Shown piece by piece: positions 54,865-63,516 of a stretch of DNA of 64,000 bases; positions within the stretch are counted from its first letter, which is position 1, and each line of letters starts with the position of its first letter. The DNA is taken from NCBI GenBank assembly GCA_018816865.1, contig JAHIUW010000004.1, positions 1 through 64,000 on the forward strand, read 5' to 3'. The position numbers and the translations under genes were made by a program. The notes under the pieces are model-generated. The model was given only the letters and a program-made list of their open reading frames with translations. It was not told the origin of the DNA and did no database searches. This DNA is from Pseudomonadota bacterium. GTDB lineage: Bacteria; Desulfobacterota; Desulfovibrionia; Desulfovibrionales; Desulfovibrionaceae.

Positions 54865-56205
54865 TTATGAGCCCGATTCTTCGCAGCGGGCCAGCAGGCG
54901 GCGCAGGGTGTCCTTGGAGATGTCCAGTTCGCGGCAGGTGGCCATGCGTTTGCCGTGATTGCGTGTGAGCGCGGCTAGCACGGCGCGGCATTTGGCTTCA
55001 TCGAGGGTCATGGGGTAGTCCTGTGCGGCAGGGTTCCGGGCGGGAGGGCCTTGGGGCTGCAGCTGTTCGGGCAGGTGCTCGACCTGGATGAACCCCGAGG
55101 GACAGAGGATGGCAGCGAATTCCAGGATGTTTTCCAGTTCGCGGACATTGCCCGGAAAGTCGTGTCGCATCAGCAGGGCCATGACGTCCTCGGACACGCC
55201 CCCGAGGTCCTTGCCCTGCATGGCGTTCAGGCGGCGCAGGCAATGGTTGACCAGCAGCGGCAGGTCCTCGCGGCGCTCACGCAGGGACGGCAGGTTGAGC
55301 TGGACCACGTTCAGGCGATAAAAGAGGTCTTGGCGGAAGCGGCCCTCGGCCACCAGGGTGGCCAAGTCATGGTTGGTGGCGGCCACAACGCGGGCGTTGC
55401 TGGTCTCGCTGCGGATCGAGCCCAGGGGCTCGTAGGTCTTGTCCTGGAGCACACGCAGCAGCTTGACCTGCAGGGCCATGGGCATGTCGCCGATCTCGTC
55501 CAGGAAGATGGTGCCACCGCGGGCCTGGTGGAAACGGCCGGGCTTGTCGCGTTTGGCGTCGGTGAAGGCCCCGGCCTTGTAGCCGAAGAGTTCGGACTCC
55601 AGCAGGGTTTCCGGCAAAGCGCCGCAGTTGACGGTGACGAACGGCCCCTTGGCGCGTTCCGAAAGGTTGTGCAGGGCCCGGGCAAAGAGTTCCTTGCCGG
55701 TGCCCGAATCGCCCAGGATCAGGGCGGTGGCGTTGGAGCGCGCCACCTGCGGCAGGATGCCGAAGATCTTTTCCAAGGCAGGGCTTTTGCCCACGATGTC
55801 CTCGAAGGTGTGCGAGCGTTCCACCTCGCGGCGCAGACGCTGGATCTCGGACAGGTCGCGGAAGGTCTCCACCCCGCCGATCAGGTTGCCCTGGGCGTCG
55901 TACAAGGCGGCTGCGGAGATGGAGACCGGAATCTTTTCGCCGTCGGGGCGGACGATGAAGATGGACTTGCAGCCGATGGGCGGCGCGCCCTTCATGCAGG
56001 CCTTGAGCGCACAGGCGCCGTCGCACAGGCTGGAGTGGAAGACCTCCCAGCATTTCTGGCCCAAGGCCTCGTCGTGGGGGACGCCGGTGATGCGGGTGGC
56101 GGCCTGGTTGAAGGACGTGACGTTCCAGTCCAGGTCGACGGTGAAGACGCCGTCGGCGATGCTTTCGAGGATGGCCTCGCAGGGCAGTTGGTCTGGAATG
56201 GCCAC
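54865..56205 (-). CDS. Sigma54-dependent transcriptional activator with PAS domain (DVU2106-like)
   Basis: A 446-residue activator with three domains. The N-terminal PAS (residues 10-120) has several Cys (KCWEVFHSSLCDGACALKAC), which may sense redox or metals. The AAA+ domain has Walker A LGDSGTGKELFARA, Walker B TIFLDEIGDMP and the sigma54-contact loop reading GAFTDA instead of GAFTGA. The C-terminal helix-turn-helix is CRELDISKDTLRRLL. GTG at 56205 has GGAGG upstream. By position and analogy it activates the ORP-like operon directly downstream. Confidence 0.9.
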   Translation of the reverse strand: MAIPDQLPCEAILESIADGVFTVDLDWNVTSFNQAATRITGVPHDEALGQKCWEVFHSSLCDGACALKACMKGAPPIGCKSIFIVRPDGEKIPVSISAAALYDAQGNLIGGVETFRDLSEIQRLRREVERSHTFEDIVGKSPALEKIFGILPQVARSNATALILGDSGTGKELFARALHNLSERAKGPFVTVNCGALPETLLESELFGYKAGAFTDAKRDKPGRFHQARGGTIFLDEIGDMPMALQVKLLRVLQDKTYEPLGSIRSETSNARVVAATNHDLATLVAEGRFRQDLFYRLNVVQLNLPSLRERREDLPLLVNHCLRRLNAMQGKDLGGVSEDVMALLMRHDFPGNVRELENILEFAAILCPSGFIQVEHLPEQLQPQGPPARNPAAQDYPMTLDEAKCRAVLAALTRNHGKRMATCRELDISKDTLRRLLARCEESGS

Positions 56206-56270
56206 GCGGTCCTCCGCTTCGCAAGCTGTTGAAAAACGAACGCTTGCAAGTAAGGATATTAAAACTTGGT

Positions 56271-56930
56271 CTAGGCTTCCTTCTTTTCTTTGGTCTTGGC
56301 GCGCAGCCAGTCGTACCAGGCACCCATGCCCTCTGCGGTCTTGCAGGAGATGGGGAAGATATCGAGGTTCTTGTTCAGTGCCTTGGCAAACTTGGAGGCG
56401 CGTTCCAGGCTGAAGTCCACGTAAGGCAACAGATCTGTCTTGTTCAGCAGCATGACCTGGGATTCGGCGAACAGCAGGGGGTATTTCTCGGGTTTGTCGT
56501 CGCCCTCGGTCACGGACAGCAGGGAGATTTTGTAGTCTTCACCGACCTCGAACTCGGCCGGGCAGACCAGGTTGCCCACGTTCTCCACGAACAGGATGTC
56601 CAGACCCTCGAGGTCCAGGGAGTCCAGGGCCTGGAGCACCATGGAACTGTCCAGATGGCAGGCCCCATCGGTGTTGATCTGTACGGCCTGGGCCCCGGTG
56701 GCGGCCACGCGGCGGGCGTCGTTGTCGGTGACCAGGTCGCCTTCGATAACGGCCATCTTCAGCTCGTCGCGCAGGTCGGTCAGGGTGCGCTCCAAGGTGG
56801 AGGTTTTGCCCGAGCCCGGCGAACTGATGAGGTTCAGGACCAGGATCTGTTTGGCCTTGAAAATCTTGCGCAGCTGGTTGGAAATACGGTCGTTGGCTTC
56901 CAGAATATTGCGGATGACGGGGATATCCAT
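56271..56930 (-). CDS. hypB: Hydrogenase/urease nickel-incorporation GTPase HypB
   Basis: A 219-residue GTPase that helps load nickel into hydrogenase. The P-loop is ISSPGSGKTS. The switch and GTP contacts lie in VIEGDL, ENVGNLVCPAEF and LLNKTDLLP. The N-terminal His-rich nickel store of some HypB proteins is missing. AAGGAG precedes the ATG. It follows hypA by 80 bases, so the two likely form one unit. Confidence 0.95.
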   Translation of the reverse strand: MDIPVIRNILEANDRISNQLRKIFKAKQILVLNLISSPGSGKTSTLERTLTDLRDELKMAVIEGDLVTDNDARRVAATGAQAVQINTDGACHLDSSMVLQALDSLDLEGLDILFVENVGNLVCPAEFEVGEDYKISLLSVTEGDDKPEKYPLLFAESQVMLLNKTDLLPYVDFSLERASKFAKALNKNLDIFPISCKTAEGMGAWYDWLRAKTKEKKEA

Positions 56931-57010
56931 TGAATGCTCCTTGTCTGGTTTGGTCTCGGGGGAAAACGTAACTGTCCGGTTGGGATTTGGCAATGCCCTG
57001 GAACCGGGGA

Positions 57011-57361
57011 CTATTCGGCTTCCATGTTGTCTAGGTAGAGTTCCTTGCCCTGGAGAACCTCGTGCCCCAGGCCTTCGTCGCAGTTGGGGCAGGGCATGAA
57101 CAGGTCCGACTTGTCGGGGGAGAATTGTTCCCCGCATTCGGAGCATTTGAGGATCACCGGGATGGGGACCATCTCCAGGGTCGCGCCTTCCATGTCCGTG
57201 CCCAGGGTGCAGGCCTCGAAGGCAAAGGTCAGGGCTTCGGGCACCAATGCCGCCATTTGCCCGTACGCCACGCGTACGCTGTGCAGCTTGGTGACCTCGT
57301 GTTTTTCCATCTCTTCCTTGATAATGGCGACCAGACCTTGGGCGATGGATAACTCGTGCAT
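57011..57361 (-). CDS. hypA: Hydrogenase nickel-incorporation protein HypA
   Basis: A 116-residue metallochaperone. It starts MHELSIAQ, with His2 as nickel ligand, and has a zinc site of two Cys pairs, CSEC and CPNC. It works with HypB to insert nickel into [NiFe]-hydrogenase. GGAGAGAG lies before the ATG. Hydrogenase structural genes are not in the window. Confidence 0.95.
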   Translation of the reverse strand: MHELSIAQGLVAIIKEEMEKHEVTKLHSVRVAYGQMAALVPEALTFAFEACTLGTDMEGATLEMVPIPVILKCSECGEQFSPDKSDLFMPCPNCDEGLGHEVLQGKELYLDNMEAE

Positions 57362-57757
57362 GGGCGGGCTCTCTCCTGGGGAAGATGGGTGACAGCATTA
57401 GGCTTTTCGTGCCGGTCGTTGTTGTATACTCCGGGATGAAAATTGCCAAGGGGCAATCCGTGGGCAGCCCATGAGGGAGAGACTATTGATATATCACGCA
57501 AATGACTTGACGAAGTGATCGATTATGATGGTATAGACCACAAAACGACTAACTCGCTTTATCCATTATGTTTGCCGTACAACTACGACTACTATAAAAT
57601 CCTCTCTATGAGGACAGGTCCCCCGGTCACGGGGGCACTTCGTCCGTTCATGGAAAACGTACGGCAAATGTCCTTGTCTTCATTGTAAGACGCTTTTTCT
57701 CAAAACACCCCAGCCTCACAGATGAGCCGAATGCTGTTTCGGCAAAGGAGACGCACT
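57362..57757. other. AT-richer intergenic region with inverted repeats
   Basis: About 396 bases between divergent hypA and the Liv operon. TTTGCCGTAC (57571-57580) and GTACGGCAAA (57659-57668) form a perfect 10-bp inverted repeat enclosing 78 bases. Inside are hairpins CCTC/GAGG (57601-57613) and CCCCC/GGGGG (57620-57635). TATAAA near 57592 may be a -10. A short stem with T-rich tail follows near 57680-57700. It may be a structured leader of the Liv operon. Confidence 0.4.
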
Positions 57758-58411
57758 ATGTACGTCGGTCTGAAGATGCTAACGGATTTCGTGACCATCA
57801 CACCCGAAACACTGGTCAGTGACGCCGACAAGCTCATGGAAAAGGAGCAGCTGTGGATGCTGCTGGTCAAGCAGGGCGACAAGCTTGCAGGGTATGTCCG
57901 CAAAGAGGACGTGCGCAAGGCCATGCCTTCGGATGCCACCACTCTGGAGCGCCACGAGCTGAACTACCTGCTCTCCAAGCTCAAGATTGACAAGATCATG
58001 CGCACGGACCTGACCACAGTCTCGCCCGAGACCGAGATCGAAGAGGCCGCGGAGCTGATGTACCGCAAGAATCTTGCGGGGCTGGCGGTGGTGGATGTGA
58101 AGAACAACCTCTTGGGCTTCATCAACCGTAACGTCATGCTGGACGTGCTGGTCGAGGAGATGGGCCTTCGCCAGGGCGGCTCGCGCATCGTCTTCGAGGT
58201 GGAGGACCGCACGGGCGTGATCTACGAGGTCTCCGGAATCATCAAGGCCATGGGCGTGTCCATCATCTCCACGGGTACGTTCTTCCACAACGGCACCCGC
58301 ATCGTGGTTTTCCGGGTACAGGCCGATGATCCCACTCCCATTGCCAAGGCAATCAGCGACCGCGGCTACAAGCTGGTCGGTCCGGATACATTTAAAGAGA
58401 ACTGGAAATGA
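57758..58411 (+). CDS. CBS-pair and ACT domain protein (AcuB-like)
   Basis: A 217-residue regulatory protein. Two CBS repeats cover residues 1-140 (VTITPETLVSDADKLMEKEQ, then MRTDLTTVSPETEIEEAAEL) and an ACT domain follows (SRIVFEVEDRTGVIYEVSGI). CBS pairs bind adenine nucleotides and ACT domains bind amino acids, so this protein may sense energy and amino-acid status for the transporter behind it. AAGGAG precedes the ATG at 57758. The stop overlaps the next gene in ATGA. Confidence 0.88.
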   Translation: MYVGLKMLTDFVTITPETLVSDADKLMEKEQLWMLLVKQGDKLAGYVRKEDVRKAMPSDATTLERHELNYLLSKLKIDKIMRTDLTTVSPETEIEEAAELMYRKNLAGLAVVDVKNNLLGFINRNVMLDVLVEEMGLRQGGSRIVFEVEDRTGVIYEVSGIIKAMGVSIISTGTFFHNGTRIVVFRVQADDPTPIAKAISDRGYKLVGPDTFKENWK

Positions 58412-59190
58412 AAACCCTGCTTTCCGTAGACAATGTCACCCTGACGTTCAAGGGCATCGCCGCCCTGCTGAACGTCAGCTTTCAGGTTGGCGAGGGGCAG
58501 ATCGCCTCGCTCATCGGCCCCAACGGCGCGGGCAAGACCAGCATGCTGAACTGCATCAGTGGCCGGTACACCCCGGATGAGGGCGGCATCAGCCTGAACG
58601 GCGCCGCCCTGCTGGGCAAGAAGGCCCATCAGCGCACCCACGACGGCCTGTCGCGCACCTTTCAGAACATCGCTCTGTTCCGAGGGCTGTCGGTCCTGGA
58701 CAATCTGATGGTGGGGCGCCACAGCCGTATGGACTACGGGCTGCTGGCGTCGCTGTGCTATTTCGGCAAGGCCCGCCGCGCCGAGGACGCCCACCGTCGT
58801 CGCGTGGAGGACGTCATCGATTTTCTGGGCCTGTCCTCGTACCGCCATCAGCCCGCGGGGCGGCTGCCCTATGGAGTGCAGAAACGCGTTGAGCTGGGGC
58901 GCGCCCTGGCCGCGGAGCCCAAGCTCATCCTGCTGGACGAGCCCATGGCGGGCATGAACCTCGAAGAGACCGAGGACATGGCGCGTTACATCCTGGACAT
59001 CAACGAGGAGTGGGGCATGACCGTGCTGCTGGTGGAGCACGACATGGGCGTGGTCATGGATCTTTCGGACCATGTTGTGGTCCTGGACTTCGGGCAGGTG
59101 CTGGCCTCCGGGAGTCCCGATGAAGTGAAGAACAACAAGGACGTGGTCGCCGCCTATCTGGGCAGCGACGCGGCCTATGCCGGACGTTAG
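58408..59190 (+). CDS. livG: Branched-chain amino-acid type ABC transporter ATP-binding protein (LivG-like)
   Basis: A 260-residue ATPase. Walker A is GPNGAGKTS near residue 36, the signature reads LPYGVQKRVELGRALA, and Walker B is LILLDEPMAGM. The extended LivG insert is present (RHSRMDYGLLASLCYFGKAR). It is coupled to the CBS-ACT gene by an ATGA overlap and precedes an acyl-CoA synthetase gene. The real substrate may be a branched-chain amino acid or a carboxylic acid, as with other Liv-type systems. Confidence 0.9.
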   Translation: MKTLLSVDNVTLTFKGIAALLNVSFQVGEGQIASLIGPNGAGKTSMLNCISGRYTPDEGGISLNGAALLGKKAHQRTHDGLSRTFQNIALFRGLSVLDNLMVGRHSRMDYGLLASLCYFGKARRAEDAHRRRVEDVIDFLGLSSYRHQPAGRLPYGVQKRVELGRALAAEPKLILLDEPMAGMNLEETEDMARYILDINEEWGMTVLLVEHDMGVVMDLSDHVVVLDFGQVLASGSPDEVKNNKDVVAAYLGSDAAYAGR

Positions 59191-59196
59191 GGAGGC

Positions 59197-61089
59197 GTGA
59201 TGAGTCAAGTATACGAAACCACGCTGCCCAAGCTGCTGCTGGAGCAGGCCCGCCGTCACGGAGACCGCGTGGCCCTGCGCGAAAAGGAGTGGGGCGTTTG
59301 GCAGCCCTTCAGCTGGAACGAATATCTTCAGGCAGCCAGCGAATTTGCGGGAGGGTTGAAGGCCCTGGGCTTTGGCCGGGGCGATATCGTGATCCTCATC
59401 GGCGACAACCGGCCCGAGTGGCTATGGGCCGAGTTGGGAATTCAGGCTCTGGGCGGCATGGCCTTGGGGTTGTATCAGGATGCGACCCCCGATGAGGTGG
59501 GCTACATCTTTGAGCTTGCACAAGCGAAGATGGTCATCGCAGAGGATCAGGAGCAGGTGGACAAGATCCTGACCCTGCGCCAGGACCTGCCGGATCTGAA
59601 ATACATCGTCTACCACGATCCCAAGGGGCTGACTCCCTACGACGACCAGGGGCTGCAATCCTTTGACGAGATTCGTGCCATCGGCAGGGACCAGGCCTCC
59701 GGTTTCGAGGCCTGGGTCGATGAATTGTCCCCCGACGACCCCTGTCTTATCGCCACGACCTCGGGCACCACGGGCCGACCCAAGTTGGCCGTGATGAGCC
59801 ACAAAAACATGCTTTCCATGGCCGCCAACCTGGGGCAGGCGGACCCCAAGCGCGATTCCGACGAGTTCGTGTCCTTTCTGCCCCTGGCCTGGATGGGCGA
59901 GCAGATGATGGCCGTGGCCTCGGCCCTGCTGTTCGGGTTCACCGTGAACTTCCCCGAGGAGCCCGACACCGTGCAGGAGAACATCCGCGAGATCGGGCCG
60001 AATCTGATCTTCAGCCCGCCACGGGTCTGGGAAAACCTGGCCGCCAAGGTCCAGGTCAAGATCATGGAAACCACACCCGTCAAGCGTCTGCTCTACAATC
60101 TGCTGCTGCCCTGGGGCACCACCTGGGCCGATCGCCTCCTGGCGGGCGAGCCGGCCAGCTTCACAGAGCGCTTGAAGCACGGAGTCGCGGACTGGCTGCT
60201 GTTCCGCGCCCTGCGTGACCGGCTTGGCTTTTCCAATCTGCGCAGCGCCTCCACCGGCGGCGCTGCCCTGGGGCCGGACACCTTCCGTTTCTTCCATGCC
60301 CTGGGCGTGAATCTGAAGCAGATCTACGGCCAAACCGAGATCGCGGGCATCTCCTGCATCCATCGCGATGGGGCCATTGATTTCGACACCGTGGGCGAAC
60401 CCATCCCGGGCACCGAGATCAAGCTCAGCGAGCAGGGCGAAATACTCTCCCGCAGCCCGGCCGTGTTCCTGGGGTATTACAAGAACGAGGCCGCCACGGC
60501 CGAGACCCTGGAGGATGGCTGGCTGCTTTCCGGAGACGCCGGATATTTCAAGGACAACGGCCAGTTGGTGGTCATCGATCGCTTAAAGGACGTGATGCAG
60601 CTGAACCAGGGCACCCGTTTCTCGCCGCAGTTCATGGAAAACAAGCTGAAGTTCTCGCCCTTCATCAGGGAGGCCGTGGTCCTGGGTGAAATGCGCGACT
60701 CCATCGCCGCCATCATCTGCATCGATGCCGAGATCGCAGGACGTTGGGCCGAGTCCAAGCTGATCACCTACACCACCTACCAGGACCTGGCGGCCAAGGA
60801 CCAGATCTATGAGCTTGTGGCGCAAGAAGTGCGCCAGATCAACGCTACGCTGCCTGCCGAGACGCGGATCAAGCGCTTTGTACTGTTGTTCAAGGAACTG
60901 GACGCCGACGATGGTGAACTGACCCGGACCCGCAAGGTGCGCCGCAAAGTGGTCGGTGAACGCTATGGCGAGGTCATTGAGGGGCTGTATTCTGGCAAGA
61001 CCAGCGTGGAACTCACGGCCTGCATTCAGTACCAGGACGGCCGGACCAGGGAGATGTGCGGAACCATGCAACTTCGAGACGTCGAGTAG
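59197..61089 (+). CDS. AMP-dependent acyl-CoA synthetase (long-chain type)
   Basis: A 630-residue ligase. The adenylate motif is ATTSGTTGRPKLAVMSHKN near residue 187. Further motifs include QIYGQTEIAG and the GWLLSGDAGYFKDNG aspartate loop. The enzyme joins a carboxylic acid to CoA through an acyl-AMP. It lies between the ATPase and permease genes of the Liv-type transporter, with gaps of under 10 bases, so it is almost surely cotranscribed. This suggests that the imported solute, or its product, is activated to a CoA ester. Confidence 0.92.
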   Translation: MMSQVYETTLPKLLLEQARRHGDRVALREKEWGVWQPFSWNEYLQAASEFAGGLKALGFGRGDIVILIGDNRPEWLWAELGIQALGGMALGLYQDATPDEVGYIFELAQAKMVIAEDQEQVDKILTLRQDLPDLKYIVYHDPKGLTPYDDQGLQSFDEIRAIGRDQASGFEAWVDELSPDDPCLIATTSGTTGRPKLAVMSHKNMLSMAANLGQADPKRDSDEFVSFLPLAWMGEQMMAVASALLFGFTVNFPEEPDTVQENIREIGPNLIFSPPRVWENLAAKVQVKIMETTPVKRLLYNLLLPWGTTWADRLLAGEPASFTERLKHGVADWLLFRALRDRLGFSNLRSASTGGAALGPDTFRFFHALGVNLKQIYGQTEIAGISCIHRDGAIDFDTVGEPIPGTEIKLSEQGEILSRSPAVFLGYYKNEAATAETLEDGWLLSGDAGYFKDNGQLVVIDRLKDVMQLNQGTRFSPQFMENKLKFSPFIREAVVLGEMRDSIAAIICIDAEIAGRWAESKLITYTTYQDLAAKDQIYELVAQEVRQINATLPAETRIKRFVLLFKELDADDGELTRTRKVRRKVVGERYGEVIEGLYSGKTSVELTACIQYQDGRTREMCGTMQLRDVE

Positions 61090-61098
61090 GAACGGACC

Positions 61099-61986
61099 AT
61101 GGAATATTATCTTCAACTGATCATCAACGGTCTGGTCGTGGGCAGCATTTACAGCCTTGTGGCCCTTGGCTTCGTGATCATCTACAAGGCCACCAAGGTC
61201 GTGAACTTCGCCCAGGGCGAGCTGGTCATGGTCGGCGCGTACATCTGCTTCTCGCTGACCGTGCAGTTTCACATCCCGTTCCTGCTGGCTTTTCTGATGA
61301 CGCTGGTTTTTTCGGTGATCCTGGGCTTGGTCATTGAGCGATTGATCTTAAGGCCTTTGATCGGCGAGCCCATCATCAGCGTGATCATGGTCACCGTCGG
61401 CTTGTCCAGCGTGCTGAAGGCGTTGGTGCAGATGTTCTGGGGTACGCAGCTGCGGGCCTATCCGCCCGTGCTGCCCCAGGAGCCGTTGTTTGTCGCCGGG
61501 TTGCCCATCTCCCCGGTGTACATCGTGGCCTTCTTGCTCTCTGTGCTGCTGTTCGCCGTGTTTTCGACCTTTTTCAAGTACTCGTCCGTTGGCATCGCCA
61601 TGCGAGCCACGGCCCAGGACCAGCAGGCAGCCCAGAGCATGGGCATCGGCATCAAGAACATCTTTGCCCTTTCCTGGTGCATCGCGGCCGTGGTCTCGAG
61701 CATCGGCGGCGTGATTCTGGGCAACATCAACGGCATCAATTCGCAGCTCGGGCACCTTGGGCTCAAGGTCTTCCCGGCAGTGATTCTGGGCGGGCTGGAC
61801 AGCCTGTTGGGGGCTGCTCTGGGCGGGCTGATCATCGGTGTGCTGGAGAATCTCGGCGACGGCTTTGCCAAGGATCTCCTTGGCTTGAGCGGTTTTCGCG
61901 AGGTGGCGGCCTTCGTCATTCTGGTGCTGATTCTGATGATCAAGCCCTACGGCCTGTTCGGAACCAAAGAGATTGAGAGGGTCTAG
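61099..61986 (+). CDS. livH: Branched-chain type ABC transporter permease (LivH-like)
   Basis: A 295-residue permease. The opening (LIINGLVVGSIYSLVALGFVI) and FAQGELVMVGAYICF are LivH hallmarks; later come MRATAQDQQAAQSMGI and PAVILGGLDSLLGAALGGLI. About eight membrane helices are expected. It starts 10 bases after the synthetase gene and is followed at once by livM. Confidence 0.93.
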   Translation: MEYYLQLIINGLVVGSIYSLVALGFVIIYKATKVVNFAQGELVMVGAYICFSLTVQFHIPFLLAFLMTLVFSVILGLVIERLILRPLIGEPIISVIMVTVGLSSVLKALVQMFWGTQLRAYPPVLPQEPLFVAGLPISPVYIVAFLLSVLLFAVFSTFFKYSSVGIAMRATAQDQQAAQSMGIGIKNIFALSWCIAAVVSSIGGVILGNINGINSQLGHLGLKVFPAVILGGLDSLLGAALGGLIIGVLENLGDGFAKDLLGLSGFREVAAFVILVLILMIKPYGLFGTKEIERV

Positions 61987-61989
61987 GGC

Positions 61990-63039
61990 ATGAGCAACGG
62001 TAAATGCGGACTGTTTTTCGAGACGTACCGTGACGAGGCCCAGCTGCTGCCCAGCGCCTTCCAGAAATGGTGTCTGGGGCTGTTCATGGTGGCTCTGCTG
62101 GGTGCGCCCCTGGTGCTGGATTCCTATATGGTCTCTGTGTTGAACTTGGTGAACATCGCGGTCATCGGCGCGGTGTCCCTGAACCTGCTGACCGGATATT
62201 GCGGTCAGATTTCACTGGGGCATGGAGCTTTCATCGGGGTCGGGGCCTACGCCACCGCGAAGTTCACGGCCTTGGGCGCACCGTTTCTGCTGGCGCTGCC
62301 CATGGGTGGGGCCGTGGCCGCCATGGTGGGCATGATCTTCGGCATCCCCTCTCTGCGATTGAAGGGGATCTATCTGGCCATCGCCACCCTGGCCGCCCAG
62401 CTGATCCTGGAATACGTGTTCCTGCACTGGGAAAGCGCCACCGGGGGCTCGTCGGGCATGGCTGTGCCTTCGCCGGAGTTGTTCGGGTTCACCTTCGATA
62501 CCGACGAGAAGATGTTCTATCTGATCCTGACCGTGGCCGTGCTGGCCGTGCTGGCTGTGAGCAACCTGGTGCGTTCCCGACAGGGCAGGGCATTCGTGGC
62601 CATTCGCGACTACTACCTGTCCGCTGAGATCGTGGGTGTGAACCTGTTCACCACCAAGCTCCAGGCCTTTGGCGTCAGCTCTTTTCTGGCGGGCGTGTCG
62701 GGCGGTCTGTGGGCCTATTACACCATGTACATCAGCCCCGAGCAGTTCAATATCGGGCTGTCCATCAGCTATCTGGCGATGATCATCATCGGCGGCATGG
62801 GCAGTGTGCAGGGGGCTATCTTCGGGGCTGTGTTCATTACCCTGTTGCCGGAGTTCCTGAACGTGTCGGCCAGTGCCCTGGGCGATGTCTTTCCCAACGT
62901 GAGCATGTATCTGCTAGCCATGAAGGAAGGCATCTTCGGCCTGGTTCTGGTCCTGTTCCTGATCTTCGAACCCGAGGGCCTTGCACATCGCTGGCGGCTC
63001 GTGAAGGCCTATTGGAAGTTGTTTCCCTTTGCGCATTAG
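61990..63039 (+). CDS. livM: Branched-chain type ABC transporter permease (LivM-like)
   Basis: A 349-residue permease partner of LivH. Hallmarks are NLLTGYCGQISLGHGAFIGVGAYATA and GVNLFTTKLQAFGVSSFLAGV, plus IIGGMGSVQGAIFGAVFITLLPEF. It begins three bases after livH. No second ATPase (LivF) appears before the right edge; it may lie beyond. Confidence 0.93.
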   Translation: MSNGKCGLFFETYRDEAQLLPSAFQKWCLGLFMVALLGAPLVLDSYMVSVLNLVNIAVIGAVSLNLLTGYCGQISLGHGAFIGVGAYATAKFTALGAPFLLALPMGGAVAAMVGMIFGIPSLRLKGIYLAIATLAAQLILEYVFLHWESATGGSSGMAVPSPELFGFTFDTDEKMFYLILTVAVLAVLAVSNLVRSRQGRAFVAIRDYYLSAEIVGVNLFTTKLQAFGVSSFLAGVSGGLWAYYTMYISPEQFNIGLSISYLAMIIIGGMGSVQGAIFGAVFITLLPEFLNVSASALGDVFPNVSMYLLAMKEGIFGLVLVLFLIFEPEGLAHRWRLVKAYWKLFPFAH

Positions 63040-63516
63040 CCACCGGCGCGCTCTACGGGCGCTCGTTCGGGAGGTGACCGCGCAAAGAGTCATGATCGGA
63101 GTTCATTGCATCCTGGGCAGGGCGGTTGCGCCATGCGGGTGATGCAGGTCCTGCCCCGGAACAGGGCGAGATGATTTCTGAACTGAACGCATGCCAGGGC
63201 GTGAGTACGCAGAAGACAGGGGCGAGCAGGCCTGTTCCCCTGCCCTGGATGACCGTTTACCGGAAATCGCTGTCCAGTGCATCGGGAAGTGGAGCATTGG
63301 TCTTCGTGTACCGGGAGTGCTCGCGGATACGGGAGAAATGCTTTCTGAAGGAGCGTTGCGATACGAGGATGCGGAGGGCGTTGTGCAAGAGCACCGGGGA
63401 CGTGAGGTGCTGATCATTGAAAACGATGAGGGGTTGATTCGCCTCGTCGTGCCAGAGGATTGAGATACAACGCAGATTGATGGTCCCATACTTTTTATGT
63501 TGATGAGGAGGAACTC
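63040..63516 (+). other. Intergenic region between livM and livK-like gene
   Basis: A 477-base gap inside an otherwise tight operon. It may hold a small gene at 63191-63463. Otherwise I see no clear promoter or hairpin. Confidence 0.35.
63191..63463 (+). CDS. Possible small acidic protein
   Basis: A 90-residue open frame with acidic, plausible protein composition (VLIIENDEGLIRLVVPED at its end). There is no good ribosome site before the ATG and an overlapping frame on the other strand is equally long, so reality is uncertain. No family is recognised. Confidence 0.3.
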   Translation: MPGREYAEDRGEQACSPALDDRLPEIAVQCIGKWSIGLRVPGVLADTGEMLSEGALRYEDAEGVVQEHRGREVLIIENDEGLIRLVVPED

